Positions 36,330-44,444 of a stretch of DNA of 64,000 bases are shown here, piece by piece. This DNA is from G965219965 sp965219965. GTDB taxonomy: Bacteria > Pseudomonadota > Alphaproteobacteria > RS24. Position numbers and translations under genes: made by a program. The notes beneath the pieces are model-generated. The model had not been told where the DNA came from. It searched no databases and saw only the letters and a list, made by a program, of their open reading frames with translations. Each line of letters starts with the position of its first letter. Position 1 is the stretch's first letter. The stretch covers positions 1,116,001 through 1,180,000 of the forward strand of contig OZ244796.1 of the NCBI GenBank assembly GCA_965219965.1. The letters are read 5' to 3'.

Positions 36330-37451
36330 ATGACTGCTTATATTTTGCGTCGTTTGCTGCTCATGATTCCCACGATTTTGGGCATCATGCTGGTCAGTTT
36401 TGTGATTGTTCAATTTGCCCCGGGTGGGCCGGTTGAGCGCATTGTCGCCCAATTACAAGGACAAGATGTTTCGGCTACGGCGCGTTTTTCGGGCAGTGGC
36501 GGCGGCGGCATTGACGCGCAAATGTCGGCCAGCGCGACCACCGCCAGCCAAGCGGCAACCAGCAGTAAATATCGCGGCGCGCAAGGTTTAGACCCCGCCT
36601 TTATTGCCGAGCTTGAACAGCAATTCGGCTTTGACCGCCCCGCCCATGCGCGTTTTATTAAAATGGTTGGCGATTATGCCCGTTTTGATTTCGGCACCAG
36701 CTATTACCGCGATGTCACCGTCATTGACCTTATCGTTGAAAAGCTACCCGTTTCTATTTCGCTGGGGCTGTGGACGACCCTTATCACCTATATTGTGTCC
36801 ATTCCGCTTGGCATTGCCAAGGCGCGCCGACATGGCAGCCCGTTTGATGTTTACAGCTCGGCGGCTATTATTGTTGGCTATGCCATTCCCGGCTTTCTTT
36901 TTGCGGTTCTGCTCATTGTGCTATTTGCTGGTGGCAGTTATTTTGACTGGTTTCCCTTGCGCGGTTTAACCTCTGAAAATTTTGCCACGCTGAGTTGGAG
37001 CGGAAAAATCATAGATTATCTGTGGCATATCACTTTGCCCGTTTTAGCCCTGACCATTGGCAGTTTTGCCACCACCACCTTGTTGACGAAAAATTCTTTC
37101 CTTGATGAAATTTCCAAACAATATGTCACCACCGCCCGCGCAAAGGGGCTAACTGAAAAGCGCGTGCTTTGGGGGCATGTGTTCCGCAATGCCATGCTCA
37201 TTGTCATTGCGGGTTTTCCGGGCGCATTTGTCGGTGCGTTTTTTACCGGTTCATTGCTCATTGAAACCATTTTCTCGCTAGACGGGCTGGGCTTGCTGTC
37301 TTACGAATCCATTATTAACCGCGATTATCCGGTGGTGTTTGCCACGCTATATATTTTCGGGCTGGTTGGGCTGGTCATCACGCTTATTTCGGACATCACC
37401 TATATGCTGATTGACCCGCGCATTGATTTTGCCAGTCGGGAGCGTGGCTAA
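36330..37451 (+). CDS. yejB: Peptide ABC transporter permease, YejB type
   Basis: A 373-residue inner-membrane permease of the DppB/OppB class. An N-terminal membrane helix is followed by a long periplasmic loop with Ser/Gly/Ala-rich sequence (about residues 50-85), and then five more membrane segments. The cytoplasmic E-A-A-like loop is in T-T-A-R-A-K-G-L-T-E. Its last base is the first base of yejE (TAATG overlap), so they are coupled. Confidence 0.95.
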   Translation: MTAYILRRLLLMIPTILGIMLVSFVIVQFAPGGPVERIVAQLQGQDVSATARFSGSGGGGIDAQMSASATTASQAATSSKYRGAQGLDPAFIAELEQQFGFDRPAHARFIKMVGDYARFDFGTSYYRDVTVIDLIVEKLPVSISLGLWTTLITYIVSIPLGIAKARRHGSPFDVYSSAAIIVGYAIPGFLFAVLLIVLFAGGSYFDWFPLRGLTSENFATLSWSGKIIDYLWHITLPVLALTIGSFATTTLLTKNSFLDEISKQYVTTARAKGLTEKRVLWGHVFRNAMLIVIAGFPGAFVGAFFTGSLLIETIFSLDGLGLLSYESIINRDYPVVFATLYIFGLVGLVITLISDITYMLIDPRIDFASRERG

Positions 37452-38476
37452 TGACCTTATCACCCATAAACCAAAGACGCTGGCAGAATTTCAAAGCCAA
37501 TCGGCGTGGGCGCATCGCGCTTATCCTATTCCTCGCCCTTTTCACCCTGTCGCTGTTTGCGGAATTTATTGCCAATGACAGGCCGTTCCTTGTGCAATTT
37601 CGCGGCGATTATTACGCGCCAGTTTTTATCAACTATCCTGAAACCACTTTTGGCGGCGATTTTGAAACCGCGACCGATTACCGCGACCCTTATGTGCAAA
37701 CACTCATTAACACTGAGGGCTGGATGCTTTGGCCGCTTATTCCCTATTCTTATGACACCATAAATTTAGACCTTGCCGTTTCTGCCCCCGCCCCGCCCAG
37801 TGCAGAAAATTGGCTTGGCACAGATGACCAAGGCCGTGATGTTGTCGCCCGTCTCATTTACGGCTTTCGCATTTCGGTTTTATTTGGCCTGACGCTCACC
37901 CTCTTTTCCTCTCTCATTGGCATAGCGGCGGGTGCGGTGCAGGGTTATTTTGGCGGCTGGACGGATTTAATTTCGCAACGTTTTATTGAAATTTGGACAA
38001 GCGTGCCGTCTCTTTATCTGCTCATTATCATTGCCGCCGTCATAGAGCCGAGCTTTTGGATTTTGCTTGGTATTCTCTTACTCTTTTCATGGGTGGCTTT
38101 GGTCGGTGTGGTGCGGGCGGAATTTTTACGCGCCCGCAATTTTGAATATGTTAAAGCCGCCCGCGCATTGGGCGTGTCTAATATCACCATTATGACGCGC
38201 CATCTTCTGCCCAATGCGATGGTCGCCACGCTCACCTTTATGCCCTTTATTCTCAATGGCGGCATCACCACCCTCACTTCGCTAGACTTTCTTGGCTTTG
38301 GCTTACCCCCCGGCTCGCCCTCTTTGGGCGAATTGCTCGCACAGGGCAAGGCCAATTTGCAAGCCCCATGGCTCGGCTTTTCCGGCTTTGCCGCCATATC
38401 CATTATGTTAACCCTGCTGATATTTATTGGCGAAGCGGTGCGCGATGCGTTTGACCCGCGCAAAACCATTATGTGA
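37451..38476 (+). CDS. yejE: Peptide ABC transporter permease, YejE type
   Basis: A 341-residue permease of the DppC class. It begins with the R-R-W-Q-N-F-K-A-N-R-R-G pre-helix typical of this partner, has a large periplasmic loop (about residues 40-120) with G-T-D-D-Q-G-R-D-V-V-A-R, and ends F-D-P-R-K. The coupling loop contains Y-V-K-A-A-R-A-L-G-V. It forms the membrane channel with YejB. Confidence 0.95.
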   Translation: MTLSPINQRRWQNFKANRRGRIALILFLALFTLSLFAEFIANDRPFLVQFRGDYYAPVFINYPETTFGGDFETATDYRDPYVQTLINTEGWMLWPLIPYSYDTINLDLAVSAPAPPSAENWLGTDDQGRDVVARLIYGFRISVLFGLTLTLFSSLIGIAAGAVQGYFGGWTDLISQRFIEIWTSVPSLYLLIIIAAVIEPSFWILLGILLLFSWVALVGVVRAEFLRARNFEYVKAARALGVSNITIMTRHLLPNAMVATLTFMPFILNGGITTLTSLDFLGFGLPPGSPSLGELLAQGKANLQAPWLGFSGFAAISIMLTLLIFIGEAVRDAFDPRKTIM

Positions 38477-38483
38477 GAAAAAC

Positions 38484-40100
38484 ATGAACGCCATGAACGA
38501 AAACGCCAATCTTTTAGACATGAAAGCCCTCTCGGTTGGCTTTCGCACTCCTAAGGGCGACCACATGGCCGTCTATAATGCCAATTTGCACATTAAGGCG
38601 GGCGAAACCGTCGGCCTTGTGGGCGAAAGCGGCTCAGGCAAAACCGTTTCGGCTTTATCCATCATGCGCCTGCTGCCTTACCCGACCGCCTTTCATCGTT
38701 CGGGGCGGATTTTATTTGAAGGCGAAGATTTATTGCAAAAAAATGCCGAACAAATACGGCACTTGCGCGGCAATGATATTGCCATGATTTTCCAAGAACC
38801 CATGACCGCGCTTAACCCGCTTCATAACATTGAAAAGCAAATTGGCGAGGCGTTGGAATGGCATCAAGGTCTGCGCGGCAAAGCAAAACGCGCCGAAACA
38901 TTGCGCTTGCTGGAACGGGTGGGCATACCCCAAGCGGAAAAACGCCTCACCTCTTTGCCGCATGAACTTTCGGGCGGCCAGCGTCAGCGCGTTATTATCG
39001 CCATGGCTTTGGCCAATCGCCCCAAGCTCCTCATTGCCGATGAGCCGACCACCGCGCTTGATGTGACTGTGCAGAAACAAATTTTAGACTTGCTCAAAAC
39101 TTTGCAAGCCGAAACGGGCATGGCCATTTTACTGATAACGCATAATTTGGGCATTGTCAGCTATATGGCCAATCGGGTTTATGTAATGAAAGAAGGCGAG
39201 GTGATTGAACATAATGATACGCGCACGCTTTTTTCTCAGCCCAAAAATGCTTACACAAAATTACTGATTGACTCTGAACCCGAAGGCCGCCCCGACGCCC
39301 CGCAAGAAAGCCCGACCCTGCTCACGGCGCAAAACTTAAAAGTTTGGTTTCCCCTTAAAAAGGGGTTATTGGGGCGCACCACCGACCATATTAAAGCTGT
39401 GGACGGGCTGGATATGCAGCTTAAAGCCGGCCAAACGCTTGGCCTTGTCGGCGAAAGCGGCTCTGGCAAAACCACTTTGGCTTTGGCCTTACTACGCCTG
39501 CAACAAAGTCAAGGCACCATTCAATTTGACGGCCATCGGCTTGATGGACTAACGGGCAAGCCCCTGCGCGCGCTTCGCAAATCCATGCAAATTGTTTTCC
39601 AAGACCCATTTGGTGCGCTGTCCCCGCGCATGTCGGTTGGCGATATTATTGGCGAGGGTTTGCATATTCACGAACCCGACCTTTCAGCCACAGAAATTGA
39701 TGCGCGGGTGGCCGAAGCCCTGAGCGATGTTGGCCTAGACGCGCAAATGGCCGAGCGTTACCCGCATGAATTTTCGGGCGGCCAGCGTCAACGCATTGCC
39801 ATTGCGCGAGCCATTGTGCTTAATCCGCGTCTGCTGGTTTTAGACGAACCCACCAGCGCGTTGGACCGTTCTGTGCAAGCCCAAATTGTAAAACTTTTAC
39901 GCAAATTACAAGCGCAGAAAAATCTCGCTTATATTTTCATCAGCCATGACCTTAAAGTTGTCCGTGCCGTGTCGCATCATGTCATGGTGTTAAAAGATGG
40001 CAAAATAATTGAGCAAGGCACCAATGCGGAAATTTTTAACGCGCCCAAAACCGATTATACCCGCCAGCTTATCACCGCCGCTTTTGAACTTAACGATTAG
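38484..40100 (+). CDS. yejF: Peptide ABC transporter ATP-binding protein with two ATPase domains, YejF type
   Basis: A 538-residue fused ATPase. Domain 1 has the Walker A G-E-S-G-S-G-K-T at about 48-55 and signature L-S-G-G-Q-R-Q-R. Domain 2 repeats G-E-S-G-S-G-K-T-T and F-S-G-G-Q-R-Q-R. The fusion of DppD- and DppF-like halves is normal for YejF. The ATG at 38484 lies eight bases after yejE. The upstream frame starting inside yejE is not used. Confidence 0.95.
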   Translation: MNAMNENANLLDMKALSVGFRTPKGDHMAVYNANLHIKAGETVGLVGESGSGKTVSALSIMRLLPYPTAFHRSGRILFEGEDLLQKNAEQIRHLRGNDIAMIFQEPMTALNPLHNIEKQIGEALEWHQGLRGKAKRAETLRLLERVGIPQAEKRLTSLPHELSGGQRQRVIIAMALANRPKLLIADEPTTALDVTVQKQILDLLKTLQAETGMAILLITHNLGIVSYMANRVYVMKEGEVIEHNDTRTLFSQPKNAYTKLLIDSEPEGRPDAPQESPTLLTAQNLKVWFPLKKGLLGRTTDHIKAVDGLDMQLKAGQTLGLVGESGSGKTTLALALLRLQQSQGTIQFDGHRLDGLTGKPLRALRKSMQIVFQDPFGALSPRMSVGDIIGEGLHIHEPDLSATEIDARVAEALSDVGLDAQMAERYPHEFSGGQRQRIAIARAIVLNPRLLVLDEPTSALDRSVQAQIVKLLRKLQAQKNLAYIFISHDLKVVRAVSHHVMVLKDGKIIEQGTNAEIFNAPKTDYTRQLITAAFELND

Positions 40101-40102
40101 CC

Positions 40103-40972
40103 TTAAGCCGACAGCCCACTCATGCGCCGAATAGATGTCACTGGCCCATCACTGGCCGCAATCCGCGCACTGGCCGAAGCAAAATCTTCGCGCACGGTTT
40201 GCATATGGGTGGCATTGGCGTGGAGCAAAGTTTTTTCATCGCATAAAATCCCGACATGGCCTTTCCAAAAAACCAAATCGCCGCGCTGTAGCCCGTCCCC
40301 GCTTTGCGCCTGACTGGCAGGCTGTCCCAGCACACTTTCCTGCATATCTGTATCACGCGGACACGCAAAGCCCGCCTGCATCAAAGCCAGTTGCACCAGT
40401 GCCGAGCAGTCCAGCCCCAAGCTCGTCCGCCCGCCCCATAAATAAGGCGTGCCAATAAATTGCTCCGCCACAGCGACAAAATCTTCTGCCCGTTCATTCT
40501 GCCCGCCCAAATGCGCCGCCACCACCCAGCCGCCATGCGCGAGCCGCACAAAACGCCCCTGCGTTTCCATTTGCTTAACCCGCGCCCCGATTGTTAGCAT
40601 GGTCAGCACGGGCGATTTTATATCGGGTTCGTGATACACAAAACTCCGCAACGCGGTTATCTGTTTATCGGTTGGCTTCACCGCACCTAAATTTTCCTGC
40701 GGCACATAGCCGACATAATCATCATATTGCGCTTGCCCCCACGCCCAACCATTTTTAACATCATAAACGCGGAAAATTTCGCCATGCAAAAGCTGGCTGT
40801 CAAGTGGGGCGTCTTTTTCAGGGGTGCAGCACAAATTAGAAAAAGCAGAAGTCACGCTCACATCTGTGCCTTCTACAAATTTTTCTGCCGCCACTTGCCC
40901 GCGCAAAGAAGAGGCCGCTAAATCTTTGCGATAGGGGTTCAGCCGCTTGTCCAATTCACGCGCCTTAACCAT
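40103..40972 (-). CDS. NlpC/P60 (C40) family peptidase
   Basis: A 289-residue cysteine peptidase with a bacterial SH3-type region (about residues 40-150) and a C-terminal NlpC/P60 domain. The catalytic Cys is in G-L-D-C-S-A-L-V and the His in W-K-G-H-V-G-I-L. Relatives of the YkfC type cut gamma-D-glutamyl-diamino acid bonds in murein peptides. No signal peptide is seen, so it probably acts on cytoplasmic muropeptides. Its ATG overlaps the M17 aminopeptidase stop by eight bases, so both enzymes probably work in peptide recycling. Confidence 0.9.
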   Translation of the reverse strand: MVKARELDKRLNPYRKDLAASSLRGQVAAEKFVEGTDVSVTSAFSNLCCTPEKDAPLDSQLLHGEIFRVYDVKNGWAWGQAQYDDYVGYVPQENLGAVKPTDKQITALRSFVYHEPDIKSPVLTMLTIGARVKQMETQGRFVRLAHGGWVVAAHLGGQNERAEDFVAVAEQFIGTPYLWGGRTSLGLDCSALVQLALMQAGFACPRDTDMQESVLGQPASQAQSGDGLQRGDLVFWKGHVGILCDEKTLLHANATHMQTVREDFASASARIAASDGPVTSIRRMSGLSA

Positions 40973-42368
40973 AGCGTTGCTCAATAAGATGATAAAGTGC
41001 GCGCAAACCCGTGGCCTCGCCGCCAACGGGACGCCCCGCACGCGGCTTAGCGTTCCAGCCATAAATATCGCAGTGAATCCAATCACGCTCCTTATCTACA
41101 AAACGCGCTAAAAACAATGCCGCCGTGACCGAACCAGCAAACGCGCCCGAAGAAATATGATTCACATCTGCCACCTCGCTGGCCAGCCATTCATCATAGC
41201 CTTCCCATAGCGGCATGGGCCACATCGGGTCGCCCACCGCCGTAGAAACCGCGCTTAGCGCATCGCTGGTCGCCGCATGGCGGCCATAAAAAGGCGTGAT
41301 TTCAGGGCCTAACGCCACCCGCGCCGCGCCAGTCAGCGTGGCCATATCAATGAGTAAATCGGGCGCGTCATTTTCGGCCTCAGTCAGCAAATCAGCCAAC
41401 ACCAAGCGGCCTTCCGCATCGGTATTGCCAATTTCCACCGTTAGTCCTTTACGGCTGGTCAGCACATCGGACGGGCGGAATGCATCGGGGCCAATGGCAT
41501 TTTCCACCGCGCCGACCAGCACACGCAAGCGCACAGGCAAATTCATTTGCATAATGGCTTGCGCCAGTCCCAACACACAGGCCGCTCCGCCCATATCTTT
41601 TTTCATCAGCTCCATCGCCGCGCCCGATTTCATATTCAGCCCGCCCGTGTCAAAACACACACCCTTGCCGACCAAAGTGACACGCGGCGCGTCTGCCGCG
41701 CCCCATTTTATATCAATCATGTGCGGCGCATGGCTCGCCGCACGACCCACCGCATGGATAAGCGGATAATTTTGCGTCAGCAAATCCGCCCCGCAAATCA
41801 TATCCACTTGCGCGTCATACCGCCCCGCCATTTCCTGCGCCGCCTCGGCCAAAGCCTCAGGGTGCATATCATTAGCGGGCGTATTAATTAAATCCCGCAC
41901 ATAAAACACAGCCTTTTGCAACGCATCAATCCGTGCCAAAGGCGCGTCTTTGGGCAGCACTAATTGCGCCAATTCTTCGGGCGCGTGATTGGGGTTTCGC
42001 GCTTTTGTTTGATAGCGGTCAAAGCGATAACCGCCCAACGCCCACGCCAAAGCGGCCAGTTCCAGCTCCGCCCCATCGGGCATATCGGGCAAGCGATACA
42101 CGCCCTCTGGCACGGCAGTGACCACATTGGCCAGCGTCCAATAATCAGGCGCACCCGCCGCCCCTTGCCCGACCAGCACCGATTCCACATGGCCAGATTT
42201 ATCTGGCACCAACAGCACCGCGCCCAAATCTGCCTTAAAGCCCGTCTGTGCCACCCAGCTTGATTGGCGGCCTTTGAATTGCTCGCACCACGCGGCCAGC
42301 CCTGCCCCATTGAGCAGATAAATTGGCACCGCCTTGCGCCCTTTTTCGGTAATAAATAATGTCGTCAT
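40965..42368 (-). CDS. M17 leucyl aminopeptidase family protein
   Basis: A 467-residue cytoplasmic metalloaminopeptidase. The metal-binding core is intact: G-K-G-V-C-F-D-T-G-G-L-N-M-K, the D-M-G-G-A-A segment and N-T-D-A-E-G-R-L. It is somewhat shorter than PepA and has the N-terminal domain of the alphaproteobacterial PepB-like group. It is placed upstream of, and coupled to, the NlpC/P60 peptidase, and next to a peptide importer, which points to use of peptides. Confidence 0.94.
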   Translation of the reverse strand: MTTLFITEKGRKAVPIYLLNGAGLAAWCEQFKGRQSSWVAQTGFKADLGAVLLVPDKSGHVESVLVGQGAAGAPDYWTLANVVTAVPEGVYRLPDMPDGAELELAALAWALGGYRFDRYQTKARNPNHAPEELAQLVLPKDAPLARIDALQKAVFYVRDLINTPANDMHPEALAEAAQEMAGRYDAQVDMICGADLLTQNYPLIHAVGRAASHAPHMIDIKWGAADAPRVTLVGKGVCFDTGGLNMKSGAAMELMKKDMGGAACVLGLAQAIMQMNLPVRLRVLVGAVENAIGPDAFRPSDVLTSRKGLTVEIGNTDAEGRLVLADLLTEAENDAPDLLIDMATLTGAARVALGPEITPFYGRHAATSDALSAVSTAVGDPMWPMPLWEGYDEWLASEVADVNHISSGAFAGSVTAALFLARFVDKERDWIHCDIYGWNAKPRAGRPVGGEATGLRALYHLIEQRYG

Positions 42369-42481
42369 ATTGTCCTTTTAATCATTACAACTATCCACAA
42401 CAGATAGAAAGGGGGATAAAAAGGCCGCTTGCTCAAATTCGGCCAATCACCTAATTTGACCCTTATAGCAAGGGGAAAACC

Positions 42482-44434
42482 ATGTCACAAATGCCAAAAG
42501 CGGATAAAAATTTCACCTCTGACAAAGCACAGATTGACTCAGCCGCGATAAAGCCACTTCCCAATAGCGAAAAAATTTATATTACTGGTTCGCGCCCCGA
42601 TTTGCGTGTGCCAATGCGGAAAATCAGCCAAGACCCGACCCCGACCGAAATGAGCAATGGCAATGGCGACGGTAATGGTGGCGGCGAAGCCAACCCGCCC
42701 CTTTATGTTTATGACACGTCGGGCATTTACACCGACCCGCAGGCGCAAATTGATATTCGCAAAGGCCTGCCCGCCTTACGCGCCCAATGGATTGACGAAC
42801 GCGAGGATACGGAATTTTTAGACGCGCCCAGCAGCAGTTTTAGCAAAGCCCGCCGCGCCGATGAAAAATCGGCCGCTTTTCGTTTTGACTTACAGCGCAC
42901 CCCGCGCCGTGCCAAGCGCGGTAAAAACGTCACGCAAATGCACTATGCCCGTGCGGGGATTATCACGTCGGAAATGGAATTTATTGCCATTCGGGAAAAC
43001 CAAAACCGCACCGCTTATATAGAAAGCCTTGCCGCCACGGGTGAGCGCGGCGCGAAAATGGCGCAAATGCTCGCCGCCCAACATGGCGGGCAGAATTTCG
43101 GCGCAAATATCCCCGACTCTATCACGCCTGAATTTGTCCGCGCCGAAGTTGCGGCGGGGCGTGCCATTATCCCTAATAATATCAACCATCCGGAAAGCGA
43201 GCCTATGGTCATTGGCCGCAATTTTCTGGTGAAAATTAACGGCAATATCGGCAATTCCGCCGTCACTTCCTCCATTGGCGAAGAGGTGGATAAAATGACT
43301 TGGGGTATTCGGTGGGGTGCGGACACCATTATGGATTTGTCCACGGGCAAACATATTCACGAAACCCGCGAATGGATTTTACGCAATTCCCCTGTGCCGA
43401 TTGGCACTGTGCCAATTTACCAAGCCCTTGAAAAAACCAATGGCAAGGCCGAAGAACTCACATGGGATATTTTCCGTGACACGCTCATAGAGCAAGCCGA
43501 GCAGGGCGTGGATTATTTCACCATTCATGCCGGCGTGTTATTGCGCTATGTGCCGCTTACCGCCAATCGCATGACGGGCATTGTGTCGCGTGGCGGTTCT
43601 ATCATGGCCAAATGGTGCTTGGCTCATCACAAGGAAAGTTTTCTTTACACCCATTTTCAAGATATTTGCGACATTATGAAACAATATGATGTTGCCTTTT
43701 CGCTTGGCGATGGCCTCCGACCCGGCGCGATATGGGACGCCAATGATGCCGCTCAGCTTGGCGAGCTAAAAACTTTGGGCGAACTCACGCAAATTGCGTG
43801 GCAAAATGATGTGCAAGTCATGATTGAAGGGCCCGGCCATGTGCCGATGCAGCTCATAAAAGAAAATATGGACAAGCAATTAGACTGGTGCGATGAAGCG
43901 CCCTTTTACACGCTTGGCCCCCTCACCACTGACATCGCGCCCGGCTATGACCATATCACCTCCGCCATTGGGGCGGCGCAAATTGGTTGGTATGGCACCG
44001 CCATGCTGTGCTATGTCACGCCCAAAGAGCATCTTGGCTTGCCCAATAAACAAGACGTCAAGGACGGCATTATCACCTATAAGCTCGCCGCCCATGCCGC
44101 CGATTTAGCCAAAGGCCATCCGGGCGCACAAATCCGTGATAATGCTTTGTCCAAAGCGCGGTTTGAATTTCGTTGGGAAGACCAATTTAACCTATCGCTT
44201 GACCCCGATACGGCACGCGCTTTTCATGATGAAACCTTGCCCAAGCAATCTATGAAAGTGGCGCATTTCTGCTCCATGTGCGGGCCGCATTTCTGCTCTA
44301 TGAAAATTACCCAAGAGGTGCGCGACTATGCCGCCAAACTTAACATGCAACCCGAACAAGCCCTGCAAACGGGCATGGATGAAAAGGCCACTGAATTTAT
44401 TGTTCAAGGGGCTGAAATTTACAAAAAACTTTAA
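42482..44434 (+). CDS. thiC: Phosphomethylpyrimidine synthase ThiC
   Basis: ThiC is a radical-SAM enzyme that turns aminoimidazole ribotide into the thiamine pyrimidine. The 650-residue protein has the N-terminal extension of proteobacterial ThiC, with an odd Asn/Gly run near residue 60, then the barrel with M-H-Y-A-R-A-G and E-G-P-G-H-V-P. The C-terminal cluster motif is C-S-M-C-G-P-H-F-C-S-M. The 112-base upstream gap shows no recognisable TPP riboswitch. A TonB-dependent receptor follows ten bases later. Confidence 0.97.
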   Translation: MSQMPKADKNFTSDKAQIDSAAIKPLPNSEKIYITGSRPDLRVPMRKISQDPTPTEMSNGNGDGNGGGEANPPLYVYDTSGIYTDPQAQIDIRKGLPALRAQWIDEREDTEFLDAPSSSFSKARRADEKSAAFRFDLQRTPRRAKRGKNVTQMHYARAGIITSEMEFIAIRENQNRTAYIESLAATGERGAKMAQMLAAQHGGQNFGANIPDSITPEFVRAEVAAGRAIIPNNINHPESEPMVIGRNFLVKINGNIGNSAVTSSIGEEVDKMTWGIRWGADTIMDLSTGKHIHETREWILRNSPVPIGTVPIYQALEKTNGKAEELTWDIFRDTLIEQAEQGVDYFTIHAGVLLRYVPLTANRMTGIVSRGGSIMAKWCLAHHKESFLYTHFQDICDIMKQYDVAFSLGDGLRPGAIWDANDAAQLGELKTLGELTQIAWQNDVQVMIEGPGHVPMQLIKENMDKQLDWCDEAPFYTLGPLTTDIAPGYDHITSAIGAAQIGWYGTAMLCYVTPKEHLGLPNKQDVKDGIITYKLAAHAADLAKGHPGAQIRDNALSKARFEFRWEDQFNLSLDPDTARAFHDETLPKQSMKVAHFCSMCGPHFCSMKITQEVRDYAAKLNMQPEQALQTGMDEKATEFIVQGAEIYKKL

Positions 44435-44444
44435 GGAGATTCCG

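Noticed and set aside
42369..42481. TPP riboswitch before thiC
   Set aside because: No THI-box sequence is visible; recorded as a finding because the absence is of interest.
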